Part shown: piece after piece, positions 32,526 to 43,144 of the stretch
Position numbering within the stretch: position 1 is the stretch's first letter
Layout of the letters: each line of letters starts with the position of its first letter
Assembly: GCA_009823505.1 (NCBI GenBank)
Contig: VZQC01009936.1
Coordinates: 1,668,602-1,732,601, forward strand
Length of the DNA: 64,000 bases
Reading direction: 5' to 3'
DNA from: Rhizomys pruinosus
Lineage: Eukaryota > Chordata > Mammalia > Rodentia > Spalacidae
Translations under genes and position numbers: made by a program
Notes under the pieces: generated by a model
Seen by the model: only the letters and a program-made list of their open reading frames with translations
Told to the model about the DNA's origin: nothing
Database searches by the model: none

Positions 32526-33039
32526 AAGTAAAATCTCCTGCATAGCAATCAGTAAAGTGAGGAGATAGCTAATAGAATGGGGTGAAATCATTGCTGATTG
32601 ATAATCAAAGAGGAGAATCAATGCATACAATATATAAAGAACTTTGAAAAATAACAGACAAAAAGCAAATCACACAAAGAATGAAAGGGCTAGTGAATGA
32701 AATACACAGTTCCCAAAAGATGAACTGGCCAAGAAATACTTGGAAAACATTCAACATTCTTAGCCATAAGAAAATGGAAATTACAGTTGTCTAAGCAGAG
32801 TGGTTACCATCAAGAAAACAAATGCAGGTAAGGGTGTAAAGAGAGAAGAACCCTTAGTCCCTGTTAATGGGAGTGTAAACTACTGAGCCACCATGGAGAT
32901 CAGATACAATGAAAACTGGAACTACCACATGACCCAAAGAAGAAGTCAACATATCACACTATTGTATGTAGCAATGTGTATGCACCTAAAGAATAAGTCA
33001 ATATTTTACAGAGATACATGTACATCATGTACATGTATG

Positions 33040-33140
33040 TAGGGCCAGCTGTCCTGAAACTCACTATGTATACCAAGCTGGACTTGAACTCACAGAGATC
33101 TGCCTGCTTCTGCCTGGAGAGTACTGGGATTAAAGACATG
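33040..33140 (-). repeat. B1 SINE, truncated
   Basis: Reverse-strand B1 core (actcacagagatctgcctgc). Copies at 41180-41275, 45500-45635 and 58736-58840. Confidence 0.85.
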
Positions 33141-33469
33141 ACTTAATGGGTTTTTAAAAAATGTGCATTATGTGTTATATAAAATATGCATTATATTTAT
33201 GGGGTATACTGATAATTCAACACCTGCATGCAATATGTAATGTGGAAAAGGACATCAGTAACAAATGGTCTTTGCCTCTCACCCATTATTTCCTGTTTTA
33301 CACTTAAAGTCAGCCCAGGCTGACTCCCTATCTTCTGGCCTCCACTCCATCAGTGCTTGTAGTAAAGGCATAATTTCACATTCAACTTCCTTATCATTTC
33401 TTAGGGTTTGTAGAATTTGAGCTTTTCTTCTGCTACTTCATAAAATATTCATGGTCTTCCTGAGGTTGT

Positions 33470-33590
33470 GGTGCAGGATTTCAATCCCAGGACTTGGTAG
33501 GTAGAGGCAGGCAATTCTCTGAGTTCACCACCAGCCTTATCTACATACGGAGTCTGTTTATAAAAAGACCCTCCCCCCACACACAACATT
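33470..33590 (+). repeat. B1-like SINE, degenerate
   Basis: tggtgcaggatttcaatccc, ggtagaggcaggcaattctc. Copies at 41583-41690, 45945-46045 and 59150-59250; those copies carry CA repeats after it. Confidence 0.7.
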
Positions 33591-33729
33591 CAGTATGAGA
33601 AGAGAGAGACCTGATTATTTTTTAAAGTTTTTTTTGCACAGGAAAGATTCATGAGAGGAAATTCCCAGGTTCTGTGGGAGAGAATGGTTGGATTGGAGGA
33701 GGGATCAGAGGGGCAGCTTTTGTGTTTTT

Positions 33730-34130
33730 TTTTTTTTTCATTTTTTGAGACAGGGTCTCCCTATACCTCCAGCTGGCATGGAACTCAGTCTGTAGACCAG
33801 GCTGGCCTTGAACTCACAGAGATCTGCCTGTCTCTACCTCCCAAGTGCTAGGATTAAAGGTGAGTGCCACCAGGCTGGCTTAGCTGTCTTGTGGGTGCTG
33901 TGAATTGAACCTGGGTCCTCTGCAGGAGCATTCATCAGTCTTAACTGCTGAACCATCTCTCCAGCCCTGAAAGCTGAATTTTTTTTGGTCTTTTTGAAAC
34001 AGGGTCTCCCTTTTTTAGTCCCAGGTGGCCTAGAGCTCACTATGTAGACCACGTTGGACGTGAACCCTTAGAGATCTGAATGCCTCTGCCTCCCAAATGC
34101 TAAGATTAAAGGCATGCATCACCACACCCT
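33730..34130 (-). repeat. B1, B2 head and B1 in tandem
   Basis: Three minus-strand SINE parts: B1 33735-33875, B2 head part 33878-33968 (gaaccatctctccagccc), B1 33980-34130. The same trio is at 41885-42210 (partly deleted), 46351-46735 and 59455-59860. Confidence 0.88.
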
Positions 34131-34139
34131 TTCTAATCA

Positions 34140-34390
34140 TCCGGTCAGTGCAACCAAGTGACTCTTGCCTCTTCAACCAGCACACTACCACGGAAGTACA
34201 GCATCAGCTCAGAGCTTTGTCTTTGCAGGCTGACAAACCTGAGATTTGTGGTGACAATCTTTGCTCCCCATGGGTCTTGGATTCTCCCCCTGAAGAGAAG
34301 AAAACCCAGGGAGCATCCATCTGTTCGAATAAGACCCACCCTGATTTGAAATTAAAGGTTGATTGACTTAAGGTTTTGGGATTAGAATTA
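34140..34390. repeat. U block, truncated copy 2
   Basis: Matches only the left part of the block at 28138. It is cut where a B1 and then the 3' flank of gene copy B begin. Confidence 0.7.
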
Positions 34391-34392
34391 GG

Positions 34393-34498
34393 TCTGCCAG
34401 CCAGGTGAGGTGGCACACACCTTTAATTCTGGCACTTGGGAAGCAGAGGCAGGTTGATATCTCTGAGTTCAAGGCCAGCCTGGTCTACATAGTTTAGT
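34393..34498 (+). repeat. B1 SINE, truncated
   Basis: cagccaggtgaggtggcaca to ggccagcctggtctacatag. The 3' third is missing where the gene-copy flank begins. Also at 42485-42588, 47020-47130 and 60132-60300. Confidence 0.88.
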
Positions 34499-34827
34499 CC
34501 CCACCACCTGAAAATGTCACATGAGGTATTTGAAGCTATAGCCAGAAACCTTCAATGCTGAACCCAAGTTCGGTGAGTACAGACCTAGAGAAGGTGATAG
34601 GATTGAAGAGATGTCCTCGAGTCAAAGTTGCCTCTGTGCTAAAGGAGCCTCTACACCAGAAGCCTGATGGAGAGACGGAGCCAGAGGACAGGTTCCCAGG
34701 TTCTCCAGGAGATTGAACCTCCAGCCCTCTGCCAGTCCCTAGCCTCTCTATGACACCCAAGGCTCCCACAAAGGTCCATTGAGAAGACAGAAAGAACAAG
34801 GTCATGGCCATGGAATTAACTCCATAC

Positions 34828-34833
34828 TTTATT
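34828..34833 (-). terminator. Poly-A signal, copy B
   Basis: AATAAA on the minus strand, 224 bp beyond the predicted stop. Conserved in all four gene copies. Confidence 0.75.
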
Positions 34834-35056
34834 TCCATATTAAGGGGACTAACAAGGCACCAATTACAAATTTGCACAGTTCCCTTCCTCAGAGTGAAAC
34901 CAAACTGCTCCATCTCTTCGTTAAGGATCTGGATGGTCTTAAGTGGTTGAGCAAGGCTCCTGAGTGCTTGGGCCACTTGGGACCACAGGCCCAAGGCTGG
35001 TGTGGAAATACCAGTCAAAGACTCATGTACCAAGGCTTCCACTGGAATGCCTGAGG

Positions 35057-36443
35057 TCACTGCAGCCTGGTAGACACAGGAGTTGGGCAGTACCCAGGAA
35101 ATGGTAGAGGCTGATGGTGCCCCGGACATAGAACAGCACCATGATGGAGAGGACCTGAGAGAGGGAAGACACAAAGAGTCACCTACACTATCCCTGAATC
35201 CATGCCTATGAAATTGCCTGAATCACTTTCATTCTGCACAAATCTGGCATGACTGTCAATACACTATAGAAGCAGGTGGACCTGCACAAGGACACTTCCT
35301 TCCTACATTTGTCAAGGGAAGTTGGGTATGGTGGGTACCCTCAGTGACTGTGCCTGTTGATGGCACTCACTAGAAGGATGTAAGGTGTATACAGAATAGA
35401 CAAACCTGGAAAGTGGCTCCTCCTCCTGTGTGGGTAGCCCAGAATCCTGTACAGGTCCTCTGTATATGGACAAAACAAGGGGTGGCTCTTTGGCTTCTCG
35501 TTACACAATATCCAGTGGACATATTCCATGTTCTTCATAAGGCCGAGACATCCATCCCAATTCCTGTTCACACCCTTCTCTTGGAGATGATCAGAAATGA
35601 CTTTAGCTTTCCATTCAGTGTTCCATGAGTGACCAACTTCATGTTGAAGTGCTTCCCATTCCTGGAGAAGAAACCTGACTTCCTTGTCACTCCATGATGT
35701 AGAAGTAGTACCTGCTAGGTAGAGAGGAATGTGATGAATGCATTTGGGCATCACTATTTCTCATCTGGTTGTTTCTCAGACACCCTTCTTGCCCACTAAC
35801 CAGCCAGGGATGGCTATTTGAAGTTGATGGGACATGGAAAGCCTTGTGGAGAAGCTCTAGGATTCAGCATCTTCCCGAGTCCTGATGACTAAGACACACA
35901 GTCAGCCTACCACTTTCCCTTAGGGATTTCTGTCCTCTAGAACGTTGGAGGAAGCCCAAGATCCCAGCATGCAGGGAGAGCTCCCCCATCTCACCCTCCA
36001 CCCACAGCTGTCTCCATGGGAGTCCAGGAGAGCTCAGTAAAGTAGGGAACATGGAGATGGAGGGGAAGATTTTTTTTTCTACACAGATACAACTCTGAGA
36101 AAGTGGTACCTGGGAGATATTCTGCTTTCTGGTCTTGATTCACTTCATTCAGTGCCGGGGCATTTGGCAAATGTCCATCCTGACCTGCTGCTCCCTAATA
36201 AAAATATATTTTTCATTTAAATTGGGTTCATATAGTATCAATCTCTTAATGACTTACCGGTGAATGGAGGAAAGACTTCTCATAATGTCGATTAAATGCA
36301 GAGCTAGTTCAATGTTGGCTTGAGCCTCATACCTAGCAAAACTCTGTCTCACAAATTTCCAACTCACCCAGCAAGTACCAAAGTGTTAAGAAGCACCAAA
36401 AGGCAAAGGTTCAGAACAGGAACTCCATCTGACTTACCTCCAT
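35057..36443 (-). CDS. Trihelix (Myb/SANT-like) DNA-binding protein, copy B, intact
   Basis: Spliced model on the minus strand. Exon 1 codes ATG GAG (36438-36443) and is followed by gtaagt. Exon 2 is 36110-36194 (acceptor ttattag, donor gtacca, 28 codons plus one base). Exon 3 is 35406-35711 (acceptor ctacctagcag, donor gtttgt, 306 bp, phase 1-1). Exon 4 runs from 35154 to the stop at 35057-35059. All joins keep one frame, giving 164 aa. Exon 3 is a trihelix/Myb-SANT-like domain: WSDKEV start, conserved Trp in QEWEAL, TEWKAKVISDHLQEKG, NWDGC, then FCPYTEDLYRILG, as in ZSCAN20/MSANTD proteins, which bind DNA in the nucleus. No catalytic residues are expected. The C-tail is short and Pro-rich. 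The donor gtttgt is weak, so expression is uncertain. MSANTD5-like is possible. Confidence 0.72.
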
Positions 36444-36595
36444 TTTCCCTCCTGAGCTCTGTTCTAGTCCACAGTGGTCTGGAAACCAGAGGTGATGCTG
36501 TCCTGATGGATCAGCAGAGTTCTCAATGCAGAGGAGAGAACTATGTGAACTTTCTGAGCTCCTGGAAGTCTCTGAACTCTGTGTTGGTCTGGTCT

Positions 36596-36605
36596 CTCTA
36601 TATAG
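36596..36605 (-). promoter_or_regulatory. TATA-like box, copy B, altered
   Basis: CTATATAGAG on the minus strand where the other copies have CTATATAAAG. An L1 fragment begins directly upstream (36606 onward), so the native distal promoter is gone. Confidence 0.6.
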
Positions 36606-37075
36606 CCCTTCTATGAAGCCAGCATCACTCTATTACCAAAACCAGGAAAAGATGCAACCAAAAAGGAGAACTATAGACCCATCTCCCTAATGAACACAGA
36701 TACCAAAATTCTAAACAGGATACTGGCAAATTGCATACAGACCCACATCAAGACAATCATCCATCATGACCAAGTTGGATTCTACCAGAGATCCAGGGAT
36801 GGTTCAACATATGAAAATCAATAAATATCATCAAGCATATAAATGGACTGAAAGAAAAAAAACCACACCATCATCTCAATTGATGCAGAGAAAGCCTTTG
36901 ACAAAATCCAGCATCCCTTCATGTTTAAAGTCCTAGAGGGAATTGGATTGGAGGGATAATACCTTAATGTAATCAAAGCCATATACAGGAAACCCACAGC
37001 CAATATCATTCTAAATGGGGAAACGACAGAAGCATTCTCCTTAAGGAACTCAGCAAGGCTGCTGCCTGTTTTTAA
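36606..37075 (+). mobile_element. L1 ORF2 reverse-transcriptase fragment
   Basis: Starts in [16 protein letters not shown] and continues [34 protein letters not shown] and [11 protein letters not shown], the L1 RT domain up to just before the catalytic box. It has stops and frameshifts. The junction with the gene-B promoter shares the bases cccttct/ccctt with the intact copy C flank, suggesting microhomology joining. Confidence 0.92.
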
Positions 37076-37369
37076 TTTCCCTTGTACAGCTCGTGCACCT
37101 CATTGGTTAGGTTTGTGCCTAGGTATTTTGTTTTACTTTTTGAAGCTGTTGTGACTGGAATTTGTCCCCTGACTTCTTTGACAATGAGTTTGTTATTGGT
37201 ACACAGAAACTCTACTGATTTGGGGTATTTATTGCATATACTTCTACTTGGCCCAGAGTGTTTCATCATCTAAGAGTTTTCTGGTGTGTTCTTAAGGGCT
37301 TTTAGAATATGGGATCATGCCTCTTCAAAGAAGGATCATTAGACATCTTTCTTCCAGATATTTCTTTGC
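37076..37369 (-). mobile_element. L1 ORF2 piece, inverted
   Basis: Reverse complement of the stretch at about 39120-39345 ([28 protein letters not shown] on the minus strand). It lies head-to-head with the next plus-strand L1 piece across an N. Confidence 0.85.
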
Positions 37370-37370
37370 N
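37370..37370. other. Single N, possible assembly join
   Basis: Ambiguous base between the inverted L1 piece and the resumed plus-strand L1 piece. Confidence 0.7.
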
Positions 37371-37394
37371 TAAAAACAAAACCCACCAAACAAC

Positions 37395-37635
37395 AAGGGA
37401 AATTTGAAGACACTGAAGGAAGAAACAGAAGAAGACAGGAGAACGTAGAAAGCCTTTCCCTGCTCATGGACTTGTAGAATTAATACTGTGAAAATGGCTA
37501 CACTGCTAAGTGTAATCCACAGAGTCAATGCAATCCCCATCAAACCCCAATGGCATTCTTCATAGACTGAGGAAAACACAACCATAAAATTTAGCCGGGC
37601 ATGGTGGTACACACCTATAATCCAAACACTTGGGG
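37395..37635 (+). mobile_element. L1 ORF2 piece plus B1 head
   Basis: Continues exactly where the inverted piece leaves off (agggaaatttgaagacactg) and ends in a B1 head at about 37590-37635 that breaks off. Confidence 0.8.
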
Positions 37636-38640
37636 CCACTAAAGCAATACAGTCAAATATTGGTCTCCCTGAGATGAGCAAGACTCCTCCATCAGATCAG
37701 CTACACCTCACTGCCTGGAGATACTGTGCAAACAGTGGCAGCCATTGTGTCTATTATCCCAAATCTAATTGGCTATTAGCTCTCTCCTTGGAGAACACAC
37801 TCAAGTGGATGACCCACACACAGCTTATGCTCCTCTAGCTGGTTAGTAATATTTAATAAGCCACAATAACGAATTGTCACCCTTTATAGGAACCACACAG
37901 TTTGTGCATTAGCATCAATCGCAAGCAATCTGTATTCTATGCTCACAGTCTAGCTTGATAGACTAATCAGTTACTGATTAAAGCACGTGTACATCCAATA
38001 TAGCTTGTGCTTTGTTATGTATGAACTTATGAGAACGTAGGTATCACTGCAGTAAGGTCTGTCACCCAGAGATCAGAGGAAAGCAACCTGAACAGACTAG
38101 AGTCCAAGAATGACAATTACCAAAGAAAGTAGACTGATTTTCTTGCTCACACTCACTTGTGGCCCCGTTTCCCAAAGCCTAGGAGAAAAATTCACAAATG
38201 AGGAGGCATGTGACGAACGTAAGGGGCACACAGAGAGAGATAGGGGCTGAATCATGAAGACTACAGCGATATCAGTTGGACTCACTGTAAACTGATCAAC
38301 ATGCCTGTGCATACAAGCGATCAACAACTGGGAGTATTGGGAAACCGTTGGGTTGTTCAAATTATGGACATAGAATACTTGCAAATGCATCACAATTACT
38401 TTAATTGATGGCAAACATGAGTAGCATCAACTGTATATCTTGAAAAACATGTGTCATAACTATTGTAAGAATCCACTTAAAAATATACTAAAATAATATA
38501 AATAAAAACACTAAAAAATATACAAAGTTTGAAAATACTTGAAGAAACAAAAAAAATACACATATTTCCAGCAGCAAATTCCAGTAAAGACCATTTGTGA
38601 ATTTGTCATAGTAAATTTTGCAAGGATACCATTACCTAAA
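37636..38640. other. Unassigned single-copy DNA
   Basis: About 1 kb that occurs only once in the window and lies between duplicated blocks. Open frames are short. It could be an old LTR or the original spacer. Confidence 0.45.
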
Positions 38641-40718
38641 CCTGTATGTTGCCAATAAATTATTCTTTTTTTAACATAAAAAAATAAAATAGCACTCATA
38701 GATCTACCCAAATAATTAATTAATGAAAAGAAAAAAGGCACCCAAATAGATGAGGATAAAGTAATCTTTCTTCATAAGTAGATTTTTATTTGTAGAAAAA
38801 AACCCTAAAGATTACACAGGCAAAAACTAATAACTGAACTACATGATACAAAATCCTAATATTCTTCATCTAACATTGGCACTGAACAATGTGAAAAGAG
38901 AGTGAAGAATATCAGTACACCTGTAAAGCGTCAGAAAAAGTAAGAGAGAGGGGGCTGGGACTACAGTGCAGTGTAGAGCACTTGCCTAGCACATGCGGGT
39001 CATGAGTTCATCCCCAGAACCACAAGACCACAAAAAGATGTGATCAAAGAAATAACTGGAAGAAAGAGATAGTCTAATGTATCCTTCTTTTGCAGAAGAC
39101 CTGATCCCGTACTCTAAAAGCGCCTTAAGAAAACACCACCAGAAAACCTTAAGATGATGAAACACTCTGGGCCAAGTAGAAGTATATGCAATAAATACCC
39201 CAAATCAGTAGAGTTTCTGTGTACCAATAACAAACTCATTGTCAAAGAAGTCAGGGGACAAATTCCAGTCACAACAGCTTCAAAAGTAAAACAAAATACC
39301 TAGGCACAAACCTAACCAATGAGGTGCACGATCTGTACTAGGGAAATTTGAAGACACTGAAGGAAGGAACGGAAGAAGACAGGAGAACTTAGAAATCCTT
39401 CTCCTGCTCATAGGCTTGTAGAATTAATACTGTGAAAATGGCTACACTGCTAAGTGTAATCCACAGAGTCAATGCAATCCCATAAACCCCATGTGTTCTT
39501 CAAGAATGAGGAAAAACACAACCATAAAGTTTAGCGGGCATGGTGGTACACACCTATAATCAAGCACTTGGGAGGCAGAGGCAGTGGATCTTTGTTGAGT
39601 TTTAAGCCCGTTGGTCTACACAGTGAGCTCTAGCTAACTAGGACTAATAGGGAGTCCCGGCCTCAAAAAAGACCAAATTATATGGAAGCAGTAAAACTCT
39701 AAATAGCTCAAATAACCTTAAGAGATGGAGCAATGCTGTGGGTATCACAATCCTCAATTTCACATTATGTATAGGCCCATAGTAAGAAAAAGACATGATA
39801 CTGACACAAAAGGGCACACAGACTAAGGGAATAGAATAGGAGACCCAGAAACAAGTTCACCAGCCACAGCCACCTAATTGTACAAAAATAATGTAAAATA
39901 AAACATGCATTGTAGAAAAGACAGCATCTTTAACAATGGTTCTGGGACAATCATGTTTTCTTATGTAGACAAATGAAATTAGTTCCATATCTTTACTCTT
40001 TAAAAAAAGTTTCAAAAAAAATTAAAAAATCATTTCCAAATCCATCAAATCCCTTAATATAAGATCTGAAACTTTGAAATTCCTAGGGAAAAACTCTTCC
40101 AGATATAGGCAAATCTCATTTTGAAATGATTCTATTCACATAGGAAATAATCCCAAGAAGAGACAGATGGGAATGCATACAATTTAAAGTCTCCGGGGAG
40201 CTGGAGAGATGGATCAATGTTTAAGAGCACCAACTGTTCTTGCAGAGGACCCGGGTTTGATTCCCAGCACCCACATGGTGGCTAAGAACTGTCTTTAACT
40301 CCAGTTCCATGGGAATCCAACACCCTCTTCTGACCTCAGCATTGCATGACATGGGTGCATCTACTTACATGCAGACAGTACACTCATACACATAAAATAA
40401 AAACAAGTAAAATCTCCTGCATAGCAATCAGTAAAGTAAGGAGATAGCTAACAGAATGGGATGAAATCATTGCTGATTGATAATCAAGGAGGGGATCAAT
40501 GTACACAATATATAAAGAACTTTGAAAAATAACAGACAAAAAGCAAATCACCCAAAGAATGAAAGGGCTAGTGAATGAAATACACAGTTCCCAAAAGATG
40601 AACTGGCCAAGAAATACTTGGAAAACATTCAACATTCTTAGCCATAAGAAAATGGAAATTACAGTTGGTTTGAGCTTCTTTCTCTAAGCAGAGTGGTTAC
40701 CATCAAGAAAACAAATGC

Positions 40719-40949
40719 GGGGCTGGAGAGATGGCCTAGCAGTTAAGAGTGCCAAACGCTCTTACAGAGGACCGGTGTTGGATCCCCAGCACCAGCATGG
40801 CAGCTGAGAACCATCTGAAATTCCAATTCCAGGAGAACTCCAGTTCTAGGGGAATCCGACACCCTCTTCTGACCTCCGCAGCATTGCACGACATGGGTGC
40901 ACAGACCTACATGCAGACAGTACATTCATACACATACAGAAATAAAAAA
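40719..40949 (+). repeat. Young B2 SINE specific to this duplicate
   Basis: Full B2 with perfect 14-bp target-site duplications aagaaaacaaatgc (40705-40718 and 40950-40963). The matching sites at about 32815 and 58535 are empty. Confidence 0.96.
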
Positions 40950-41695
40950 AAGAAAACAAATGCTGGTAAGAGTGTAAAGAGAGAAGAACCCTTAGACCCT
41001 GCTGGTGGGAGGGTAAACTACTGAGCCACCATGGAGATCAGATACAATGAAAACTGGAACTACCACAAGACTCAAAGAAGAAGTCAAGATATCACATTAC
41101 TGTATGTACCAATGTGTATGCACCCAAATAATAAGTCAACATTTCACAGACATAAATGTACATCATCTCCTTGTAGGGACAGCTGGCCTGAAACTCACTA
41201 TGTATACCAAGCTGGACTTGAACTCACAGAGATCTGCCTGCTTCTGCCTGGAGAGTACTGGGATTAAAGACATGACTTATGGGTTTTTAATAAATGTGTA
41301 CTATTTGTGCATATTTATGGGGTATACTGATAATTCAACACGTGCATGCAATATGTAATGTGGAAAGGAGTGTCAGTAACAAATGGCCTTTGCCTCTCAC
41401 GCATTATTTCCTCTGTTTTACACTTAAAGTCTCACTGGGTAGCCCAGGCTGACTCCATATCTTCTGGCCTCTGCTCCACCAGTGCTAGTATTAAAGGCAT
41501 AATTTCACATTCAACTTCCTTATCATTTCTTAGGGTTTGGAGTTTTGAGCTTCTCTTCTGGTACTTCTTAAAATATTCATGGTCTTCTTGAGGTTGTGGT
41601 GCAGGATTTCAATCCCAGGACTTGGTAGGTAGAGGCAGGCAATTCTCTGAGTTCACCACCAGCCTTATCTATATATGGAATCTGTTTCAAAAAAG

Positions 41696-41727
<32 letters not shown>

Positions 41728-42221
41728 CATTCAGTATGAGAAGAGAGAGAACTGAACATTTTTAAAGTTTTATTTTTGCACAGGAAAGATTCATGAGTGG
41801 AAATTCCCAGGTTCTGTGGGAGAGAATGGTTGGATTGGAGGAGGGATCAGAGGGGTAGGTTTTGTGGGTTGTTTTTTTTTAAGAGATCTTCGTGCCTCTA
41901 CCTCCCAAGTGCTAGGATTAAAGGTGTGTGCCACCAGGCGGGCTTAAAGATTGTTCTTAGCTGTATTGTGGGTGCTGTGAATTGAACCTGGGTCCTCTGC
42001 AAGAGCAGTTGGCACACTTAACCTCTGAACCACCTTTCCAGTTCTAAAAACTGACATTTTTATTTTGTTGTTTTGAAACAAGGTCTCCCTTTTTTAGTCC
42101 CAGCTGGCCTGGAGCTCACTATGTAGACAAGGTTGGACTTGAACCCTTAGATATCCACATGCCTCTGCCTCCCAAGTGCTAGGATTAAAGGCAGGCACTA
42201 CCACACCCTTTTTAAACATCC

Positions 42222-42480
42222 TGTAGGTGCTGGGCATTCAACCAAGAGAATCTTGCCTCTTCAATCAGCACCCTACCACTTAACTACAGCATCAGCTCAG
42301 AGCTTTGTCTTTGTAGGCTGACAAACTTGAGATTTGTGGTGACAATCTTTGCTCTCCATGGGTCTTGGATTCTCCCCCTGAAGAGAAGAAAACCTAGGGA
42401 GCATCCATCTGATCAAATGAGACCCACCCTGATTTGAAATTAGAGGTTGATTGACTTAAGGTTTTGGGATTAGAATTAAG
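42222..42480. repeat. U block, truncated copy 3
   Basis: Same extent as the copy at 34140, ending at the B1 that leads into gene copy C. Confidence 0.7.
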
Positions 42481-42915
42481 TCTTCCAGCCAGGTGAGGTG
42501 GCACACACCTTTAATCCTAGCACTTGGGAGGCAGAGGCAGGTTGATATCTGTGATTTCAAGGCCAGCATGGCCTACATAGTTTAGCCCCCTCCACCTGCA
42601 AATGTCACATGAGGTATTTGAAGCTATAGCCAGAAACCTTCAATGCTGAACACAAGTTCAGCGAGTACAGACCTGGAGAAGGTTATAGGATTGAAGAGAT
42701 GTCCTCGAATCAAAGTTGCCTCTGTGCTAAAGGAGCCTCTTCACCAGAAGCCTGATGGAGAGAGGGAGGCAGAGGGCAGGTTCCCAGGTTCCCCAGTAGA
42801 TTGAACCTCCAGCCCTCTGCCAATCCCTAGACTCTCTATGGCACCCAAGGCTCCCACAAAGGTCCATTGAGAAGACAGAAAGAACAAGGTCATGGCCATG
42901 GAATTAACTCCATAC

Positions 42916-42921
42916 TTTATT
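42916..42921 (-). terminator. Poly-A signal, copy C
   Basis: AATAAA on the minus strand, same position relative to the stop as in copy B. Confidence 0.75.
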
Positions 42922-43144
42922 TCCATATTAAGTGGACTAACAAGACACCAATTACAAATTTGCACGGTTCTCTTCCTCAGAGTGAAACCAAGCTTCTCCA
43001 TCTCTTCACTGAGGATCTGGATCTTCTTAAGTGGTTGAGCAAGGCTGCTGAGTGCTTGGGCCACTTGGGACCACAGGCCTAAGGCTGGTGTGGAAATACC
43101 AGTCAAGGACTCATGTAAGAAGGCTTCCACTGGAATGCCTGAAG

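Larger units (their letters stand above)
31175..33020 (+). mobile_element. Old L1 ORF2, split by B1 and B2
   Basis: Translation with many stops shows the RT-to-C-terminal order of L1 ORF2: PKSVISVYQ near [43 protein letters not shown], and, beyond the SINEs, MNWPRNTWKTFNILSHKKM. B1 (31661-31808) and B2 (32312-32525) interrupt it. Copies are at 39060-41150 and 56870-58735, so the L1 and these SINEs predate the duplications. Confidence 0.85.
22950..34400. repeat. Segmental duplication, first copy (partner 48200-60140)
   Basis: Collinear with 48.2-60.1 kb at an offset that steps from about 24.5 to 25.7 kb. Shared order: ID head, trihelix gene (A or D), B2 minus, composite SINE, B1, orphan exon 1, B1, B1/B2 minus, U block, MaLR LTR, L1, B2+CA, B1+GAAA, ID, L1. 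Differences are the LTR in A and about 1 kb extra in the partner at 52.4-53.4 kb. Confidence 0.9.
38641..42590. repeat. Duplicated block, copy 2 of 30.8-34.5 kb
   Basis: Collinear with 30.8-34.5 and 56.5-60.2 kb: ID 38952-39040, L1 39060-39530, B1 39535-39670, L1, B2 40196-40405, L1 to 41150, B1 41180-41275, B1 41583-41690, (CA)n about 41695-41725, SINE trio 41885-42210, U block 42222-42480, B1 42485-42588. It has many small deletions in 39.0-39.7 kb. Confidence 0.88.

Noticed and set aside
34536..35174. 212-codon minus-strand frame in copy B
   Set aside because: It reads through the intron acceptor, the last exon in a frame not set by exon-3 phase, and beyond the AATAAA. The phase-consistent frame stops at 35057.
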